Notes under the pieces: generated by a model
The model's database searches: none
What the model was told of the DNA's origin: nothing
The model's input: the letters and a program-made list of their open reading frames with translations, nothing else
Program-made: the position numbers and the translations under genes
Part shown: one piece after another, positions 57,934-64,000 of the stretch
Numbering within the stretch: position 1 is the stretch's first letter
Layout of the letters: the number at the start of each line of letters is the position of its first letter
Source of the DNA: Gamsiella multidivaricata
Taxonomy: Eukaryota; Mortierellomycota; Mortierellomycetes; Mortierellales; Mortierellaceae
Direction: 5' to 3'
NCBI RefSeq assembly: GCF_025024155.1
Contig: NW_026251710.1
Location: 124,001 to 188,000, forward strand
DNA: 64,000 nucleotides

Positions 57934-60900
57934 ATGTCGGGCTATCCAAAACTACCACTCCAGGCGCATTCCAGTACATCGACTTCTTCAAATCCGGCTG
58001 CCTTGCAACCGCAGTCTGGCTCTTGGTCCGGCACCAGACCAGTACCTGAGAACACTCCTGCAGCGCCTATTACTTCGCATCAAGACAGTCAGTCAACAGC
58101 TTCCTCAACTAGGCCATCTGCAATTTCACGCTCGACTTCTGATGTTGACCAGCGTAGCACAGCCACGTCTTGTATGTAGATGTTGCAACTTTGCACCTTC
58201 TGAGAGTCGCCGTATGATATGGTGTCCATATGATAGGAGCTACATAACATTTAACAGTTTAAACTGGATTGTTTGCGATATCATACTTAGCAGCGGAGAG
58301 CTCCATGATGGTGACTTCTACAACAACTGCACAAGAGAGCGCATCGAAAGACTCGACGGGCTTCAAAATCCGCGTACCAAGGGATCTCCCCAATATCCCA
58401 GATGCATTTCGAAAGCGAAGGCTAGCACGCTCGCAGCCATCTACATCGCCCAGCAGCCGAGATTCGCCTTTACATTCACGATTGCCAACTGTTCGGTCCC
58501 GTTCCACGGGAAGCGAGCCCCTAATCCAGACCAAGTTCATTGCTCCACGCACAGCAACCGATAAATCCAAGCGGACTCATAATGAAATGCTCTCCGATGA
58601 GGCGCAGGCCCCGCGAGCGTTCCTTACACTCGGTAAGTCGCTTTTTTTTTTTTTTTTTGTCTGTATGCGCGCACTTCGAACGAACGGCATGCGCCAAAAT
58701 GGCATCGAGTCCCACTCATAATTTCACCCGCTTGATCATACTCATATTAGAAGCGCGGCCAGGGTCAGAGAAAAGGACGAAGGCCGTCAAGCAGACGATA
58801 GCGGTCTCTAAGTCCGCAGAGGCCAGTCCACGCAGCTTAGGGCGTTTGCTCATGAACCCCATCGTGTCCAAATCAAAGTTGACACCATTAGTCCCGACTG
58901 ATCATGTCGGGCCTTCTGGAGCATTTACATCACATCTAAATTCCACGACGGAGCCCGCTATCGATACCACTATAATTAAGCAAGAAGAGATTACGGATAT
59001 CCCGACGCTCGTCGCTCAAAATTCCTCTCCGCAGCCTAACCGAAAACGTGGCAGAACAAGATCAGGGTCAATTTCACCCGCTGTGGAACCAATACGGTTC
59101 CCTACGCCAACGTCTCTCGGTGGAGCTCCAGGCGAGGACGACGATAGTATACGGCCAGTGAACCTCATCAATCTTGGACCAGTGCCATTATCAGTCACCA
59201 CCGTGGCTCCTCAAACCGTTGAGGCATCATCAGAATCGGCCATTGCAGAGTTGACACGCATGCACGAAACTCGATCTAGTGAGCTGGAGAGAGCTTCTTC
59301 TTCCATCGTTGAGCCTGCTGCCCAAAGAGAGACTAGCACACCGCCGCCTTCTATATCAACTGTCTCCTCGATGCCTGATCCAAAGGAGCCGCAGTTGTCG
59401 CCACTCGAACTTGTACGTGCGGGGACAGCGATCTTGAACCGGCTTGTGAGCAACCCTACCTGCAAAATCTTTGTCAACACAGTGCCTCTGTCGGTAACGA
59501 ATTACCATGCCGTGATCAAGAAACCCATGGACTTGACCACAGTTGAGCATCGCCTCTGGAGGGGCTTTGAAATTCGTCAGAACGCTGCAGGAGAACCATT
59601 GACGCCGGGCTTAATCGCTGCTACGAGCCACATTAACCAGACGGAGGGATACTCTACCCTTCAGGAGTTCGAGCGAGATCTGCGGCGGATTTTTCAAAAT
59701 GCAACATACTTTAATTCCCCACAGAACGTTATTTACAAAGAGGCACAAGCGTATTCTGTTCTGTATCAGGGTCTCGTGCTTGCCTATCGCGAGCGGTAAT
59801 CATTAGTCTTCTAAAATTGCGCCGGTCATTTTGAGAAGTCAACACTAGTTTCGACGTGTCCTTTACTAACGCCTTCATTTTCCGGTCTGCACTTACAGGC
59901 GACTTATCCCCGAGGCTCCATTACCACAAGAAATCTACTCGCCTTCCCTAATCTCGCTTTCGGAGCCAGGGTAAGGAGGGATAGTCTACATATTCGCTCG
60001 TGGTCCATTGCATGCTGATGCCAGTTAAGAACATGAAATCCTAACATAATCTTTTCATTCTATATCGCTAATAACCTAGTCCGGTATATCTCTTCCGAGC
60101 ACACCAGCTCAAAGAAATGGAGCGCAAGATGACTGATATCTCTGTCGATCTCTTTGCAAACCTCCACCAGCCTCTCTTCAGAGCCATGTATTCTCAAGAG
60201 GAGCTCACACCGGAGAAACCCCTGTTCGTGCGGATGTACATCAGCAAAAACAGGAGCATTCTCGCCAAATGTCGCGATGAGAAGAGCGCGAAGGTCGTGA
60301 TCTTTAGTGATTATCGAGCAGGCAAGCCCTTCACAGTGGCCCCGCGAGTCTCTACTGAAGGTGCTGCCAAAACTATAGGCGGCGATACGAGAATGGTGCG
60401 GATCAAGGCCCGAGTGATGATTGCGAAACCCATCGGCGAGCGCCATGACATGATTACAGTGGGAGACTTGGATTGTCCTAGTTCTTGGACCATGGTGACG
60501 TGTGTCAGAACTTTTGATCTAGAGGTCGATGTTCCAGCAAAGTATGAGAAGGGGACGCTGAGTAAGATGCGGCACGAATTAGTGCGATTCGGCACCGATT
60601 CCAAAATCAACCCGGAGCACCAGCAGGTGATTCTCGACGCTCTCGGTCTTAAGCTACATGGGGGAACCGGGAATGAAACTAGCAATCCCATGACGAACGC
60701 CAGCAAAGCTGCTAATCAGGTGAAACCCGCCACAATGGCCGCTACCCCTTCAGCACCGAGCGCTGCGCTTAACATTGCTGTCGCTGAACCAGGTGCAGCG
60801 TTGCTCGTCACTCAGCAAGATACTGCAGTCAACCGAGACGATCAACCTCTCATACCGAAGCTCAAAGTCGATATCCAGGATCTACACCTGGTTGTAATGT

Positions 60901-62856
60901 ATGTGTTTCCTCCATGAAATTTCAAGGTCGTTAATGAAGCCATCACTCCTGTGCCATATGTTTATTAACCGTGCTGCTAATTCTACTCCTGGCATTGTCC
61001 TTAGGCCTCCTCCTACTGCTCTTGATGAACTGAAGGCTGCTTCTGCTGTTACCTCTTCTATGGGTTTTCAGGACCCTGTTCTATCGATACATGGATCCTC
61101 CTTCTCATCTTTGAGCTCTAATGCTGATATAACGCATGTTCCGCCCACGCTGCCCAACCATGAGACGCCAAGTTCTGACGTTCCTCGACCGGAGGATACT
61201 TCTATGCCAATGGCGATCATACCAGCACCAGAAGCACCAGCAGGGAGCGCCAGGCCGTCGCCGATACGACTCACGAATCGGCAGCAGCAAATGCTCCTCG
61301 ATCTCAAGGCCGCTGCTCGCGAGAAGAATGTCCCTTATCTCAGCTGGAGCGATATTGAGCCGACCTTAACTGCCGATTCTGCTCAGGGGCTCTACAAGCG
61401 GATCTATCATGTCGACGGTGACGATGGACTGGTAGTCCAAAACTTCAAGGAAATGGACACAGAGTCGTTTGAGCAGAGGGTGCGCGAGGTAATCTGTCTA
61501 CTCATGCTGCGTGACCTGGATGGCGTTGGACAGATCCAGTCTGTGATCTCAGATGGGAAGGACCATGTCGTTGGTCTCTCCATGACAAAGTAAGCGCTAC
61601 CTTCCTCTCTCCTCCTTCCCTCAGAACAATGCAGATTTAGTAGTATGGAAACATGCTCTCTAATGCGTTTATTTCTTTCTTGTGTGCGCGTCTGTTATAG
61701 ATACGCATATACACTGAAAGCCTACGCGACGAGCGCGAGGCGTCATCCTAGTCCGTGCCAGAAGCTGAGCCTTATACGAGACATGATTGCGGCTGTCAGT
61801 GCCATCCATGGTGAAGGTCTAGCGCACCGTGACCTGAGCGAGGTGAACATTATGATCGACGAGGATCCGACACAACCGTTGCAGGACAGCACCCCGCGTC
61901 CGTTAGTCCGAGTGATTGATTTCGGGAAATCAGTATTTATAAATACTGAGCAGGTAAAGCGATGGAGCATGAAGGACCCGGTTCCGGATGCCGAGCTCGC
62001 AATTCTGCCATTGGTTGCCCTTCCTCCTGACCACGGCTACAAGCTGTACAGGTACGCAGTAGGAGAGCGGAGCTCAGTGTTGTTATAAACTATAAGAACG
62101 ATAACAGATGAGTAGCGAACTAATAGTTACTTTTTTATTTTTTATTTTTTATTTTATTTTATTTTATTTTATTTTATTTTATTTTATTTTATTTTATTTT
62201 ATTTTATTTTATTTTATTTTATTTTATTTTATTTTATTTTATTTTATTTTATTTTATTTTATTTTATTTTATTTTATTTTATTTTATTTTATTTTATTTT
62301 ATTTTATTTTATTTTATTTTATTTTATTTTATTTTATTTTATTTTATTTTATTTTATTTTATTTTATTTTATTTTATTTTATTTTATTTTATTTTATTTT
62401 ATTTATTTTATTTTATTTTATTTTATTTTATTTATTTATTTATTTTTTTGGGGGGGGGACTTCAGATCCATCCTGACACTTCCTCGGACAAAGTTCGACA
62501 ATAAGCTCCTTCCACCGGTGGATCCTCAGCTGGAGGACGTTTATTCTCTGGGCGTTTTGATCTGGCGGACATTTAGCGGCAAATCGCCCTGGAATGGCGC
62601 AATCGAAGATGACCTCAGGACGATCCGATATCTCGTTAGGAGCGACGATCAGATCAGATTCCAGCTAGAACGTGAGGTAGCAGGCAGGGTGTCCCGCGAG
62701 CTTTTGCTGAAGTGCTTGACAGCCGAAGCAGAGACACGTTGGACAGCGCAGCAACTGAGGGAATGGACATTTCGGCCAGAGATATCCGCGCAGTTACTGG
62801 CGGAATTTGAGGTTCTCGGCGGAGGACGCAAGAGAATGCGAAAAAACCTAGACTGA
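57934..62856 (+). CDS. Bromodomain-protein kinase fusion protein
   Basis: Eight exons (57934-58171, 58291-58632, 58751-59795, 59899-59970, 60080-60898, 61005-61589, 61701-62051, 62466-62856) join in frame to 1280 residues. Residues 1-400 are disordered and Ser/Pro-rich. A bromodomain spans about 405-535: 'NYHAVIKKPMDLTTVEHRL' and 'DLRRIFQNATYFNSPQNVIY', with the acetyl-lysine asparagine present. A region of unknown type lies at about 566-770. A kinase domain covers about 950-1270: 'VVQNFKEMD' offers the lysine, 'AHRDLSEVNIMID' the HRD loop with metal-binding Asn, 'VIDFGKS' the DFG, and 'DVYSLGVLIW' the F-helix. Serine replaces lysine in HRDLKxxN, as in FunK1-type fungal kinases. It could read acetylated histones and phosphorylate chromatin proteins; that is inference. 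The start at 57667 is an in-frame alternative. Confidence 0.88.
62151..62444 (+). repeat. (ATTTT)n microsatellite, about 55 copies, inside a kinase intron
   Basis: Fifty uninterrupted ATTTT units run from 62151 to 62400, followed by a slightly broken tail of ATTTT and ATTT units, a short T run and nine G residues. The tract fills most of the 414-bp intron (62052-62465) that separates the DFG region from the C-lobe of the bromodomain-kinase. The acceptor ACTTCAG follows the G run directly. Confidence 0.97.
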
Positions 62857-63288
62857 TGAGCATCCTCCTATGATTGACAGGACGAGCCATTTTTTTTATT
62901 ACCTACCTTTCTTTTTTTTTCTTGTTTCATTTTTTTTTTTTTTTTTTTTTTTTTGAGGGACTCGACGCGTCCCTTCTTCATCATTCATACATTCTCTCGT
63001 GAAGTAGAAATGTAAAGTTTTGTACATCAAACTACGAAAGCGTAGTCCTTGTCATATTCCCTCTTTTTCTCGTTCCTGCGCCAACATTTCCGCCTTGTAC
63101 AAAACTTGAAATACACCATTAATTCGAGCATGGAACGAATATCATTATTGCTGCTAAATGAAGAAGATATAGTATAGTAGGTAAATGCGTCAAGGCATGA
63201 GGGTACATGGGTAAAGGCAGTAGCAGATAAAATTCTCTGATGGATATGAAAAATGGAAAGGTGGCATGAAAAGGTATGGAACAGATAT
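62857..63288. other. Shared 3' flank with poly(T) run
   Basis: Space between two convergent stops. It contains poly(T) runs (longest about 62931-62954) and nothing coding; it should hold both 3' untranslated regions. Confidence 0.4.
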
Positions 63289-64000
63289 CTACAAGGCAAG
63301 AAGGAGAGCAACGACCATGGCTGCCAGCGTCACGAAGGTCTGGCTATTTGTGTTGGTGGGCGCGACGGCGGATGCCTTTTTCTCGCCATTGTACTTGTTC
63401 AACAGAGGCGTGATGGTGATAATATCGCTTCCATTCGAGCTTACGCCTTGAGAGGACACGCCGGCCATGGCAGTTGAAACACCAGATACCTGGCTGGCAG
63501 CAGGGGCGACGCTGTTGACGCGCAACTTGGCAGGATTGGACTTACCACCGGGCGTGGCCTTCAGGCCCCTGATGTGGAACTGGCGATCCTGGGCCACGGC
63601 AGCACGATCGTCCGGGCTGGTGAAGGACATCAGGGCGTTGGCATTGTCTCCAGTAGGGATGTGCTTGTTCTTCGCGCGGGCCAGCAATTCAAAGATCGAG
63701 TCGAAACGCTTGTTGATATTGTTCACGACAGCGTGCGCAGGCTTGGAGTCCGAGGTCTTTAGGACCACCCTGAACTTTTCCGAGAAATCAAAGTCAGCCT
63801 TGAGGGTCTTGGGGATAGCCCAGGACTTCCAAAGAAAGGGCTCGTTCTTGTTCGCGATCGCCTGCGGGATCTCGGTTCCCTCGGGGACCAAGGTAACCAG
63901 ATGGATCTTTCCGTATTCGTCGTACAGTTCTAGAGATGCGGTCTTGGGCGCAGGGGTATCCTTGGGTGTCAGCATCCAGAAGTCGATCTTGGACTCGCTG
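63289..64000 (-). CDS. GPI-anchor-type surface protein, C-terminal part, cut by right edge
   Basis: The frame is open from the right edge (the first residues read 'SESKIDFWMLTPKDTP') to a stop at 63289, about 236 residues. The body appears to be a beta-rich domain ('KTASLELYDEYGKIHLVTLV', 'KADFDFSEKFRVVLKTSDSK'). The C-terminus has the layout of a GPI signal: a Ser/Thr/Ala-rich spacer ('SQGVSSNGSDIITITPLLNK'), a small-residue stretch and a terminal hydrophobic tail ('FVTLAAMVVALLLAL'). A signal peptide would lie outside the window. The family is not recognised. It is probably a wall or plasma-membrane surface protein; this rests on the C-terminal signal only. Confidence 0.75.
   Translation of the reverse strand, partial: SESKIDFWMLTPKDTPAPKTASLELYDEYGKIHLVTLVPEGTEIPQAIANKNEPFLWKSWAIPKTLKADFDFSEKFRVVLKTSDSKPAHAVVNNINKRFDSIFELLARAKNKHIPTGDNANALMSFTSPDDRAAVAQDRQFHIRGLKATPGGKSNPAKLRVNSVAPAASQVSGVSTAMAGVSSQGVSSNGSDIITITPLLNKYNGEKKASAVAPTNTNSQTFVTLAAMVVALLLAL

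Noticed and set aside
62108..62476. Open frame of repeated Phe-Ile-Leu-Phe-Tyr residues
   Set aside because: It is only the ATTTT repeat read as codons; the tract lies in an intron of the bromodomain-kinase gene.
1..64000. tRNA, rRNA, CRISPR arrays or viral genes
   Set aside because: I looked for B-box-like GGTTCRANNCC sites with paired arms, regularly spaced short repeats and viral hallmark proteins; the few B-box-like strings (e.g. near 19818 and 21453) have no matching stem sequences, and no arrays or viral proteins were seen.

Overview
The window is nuclear DNA from a filamentous fungus. Genes carry many short introns (about 55-600 bp) with GTAAGT-type donors and CAG/TAG acceptors, genes lie on both strands, and pyrimidine-rich leaders precede most start codons. 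The gene content fits an early-diverging Mucoromycota-type fungus, and a Mortierella relative is my best guess: a class C GPCR, a Chs3-type chitin synthase, a gp91phox-like NADPH oxidase, and large Ser/Pro-rich regulatory proteins. This placement is inference from gene content. No prokaryotic, viral or organellar segment was seen.

Layout. 0-13 kb: 5' end of a class IV chitin synthase (cut by the left edge), a secreted four-repeat protein, an acidic coiled-coil protein, an Osh1-type oxysterol-binding protein (ankyrin-PH-FFAT-ORD, six exons) and a 73-aa G-protein gamma subunit with a CAAX box. 13-20.4 kb: a very large RasGEF. 20.4-23.6 kb: gene-poor, with a short element bounded by inverted repeats. 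23.6-30 kb: NADPH oxidase, a small Cys-rich protein and a 797-aa Ser-rich protein. 30-33.4 kb: gene-poor, with a 214-bp tandem repeat whose units each contain two hairpins. 33.4-41 kb: an unrecognised seven-exon gene, the ribonucleotide reductase large subunit with two ACGCGT (MCB-like) sites upstream, and a low-complexity protein. 42-49 kb: Dre2/anamorsin and a class C (GABA-B-like) receptor with a PH-like tail. 51-54.6 kb: a two-segment membrane protein and the vitamin B6 enzyme Pdx1/Snz. 57.9-62.9 kb: a 1280-aa protein joining a bromodomain to a protein-kinase domain. 63.3 kb to the edge: the C-terminal part of a GPI-anchor-like protein.

Exon joins for the recognised genes were worked out by hand. 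Each model closes in frame to a stop, which is the main support for the multi-exon calls. Several genes encode signalling parts: receptor, G-gamma, RasGEF, NADPH oxidase and the bromodomain-kinase. Nothing in the sequence shows that they are co-regulated. The strongest candidate for something undescribed is the bromodomain-kinase fusion, whose kinase domain is split by an intron filled with about 55 copies of ATTTT. Next are the receptor-PH fusion, the hairpin tandem repeat and the four-repeat secreted protein.
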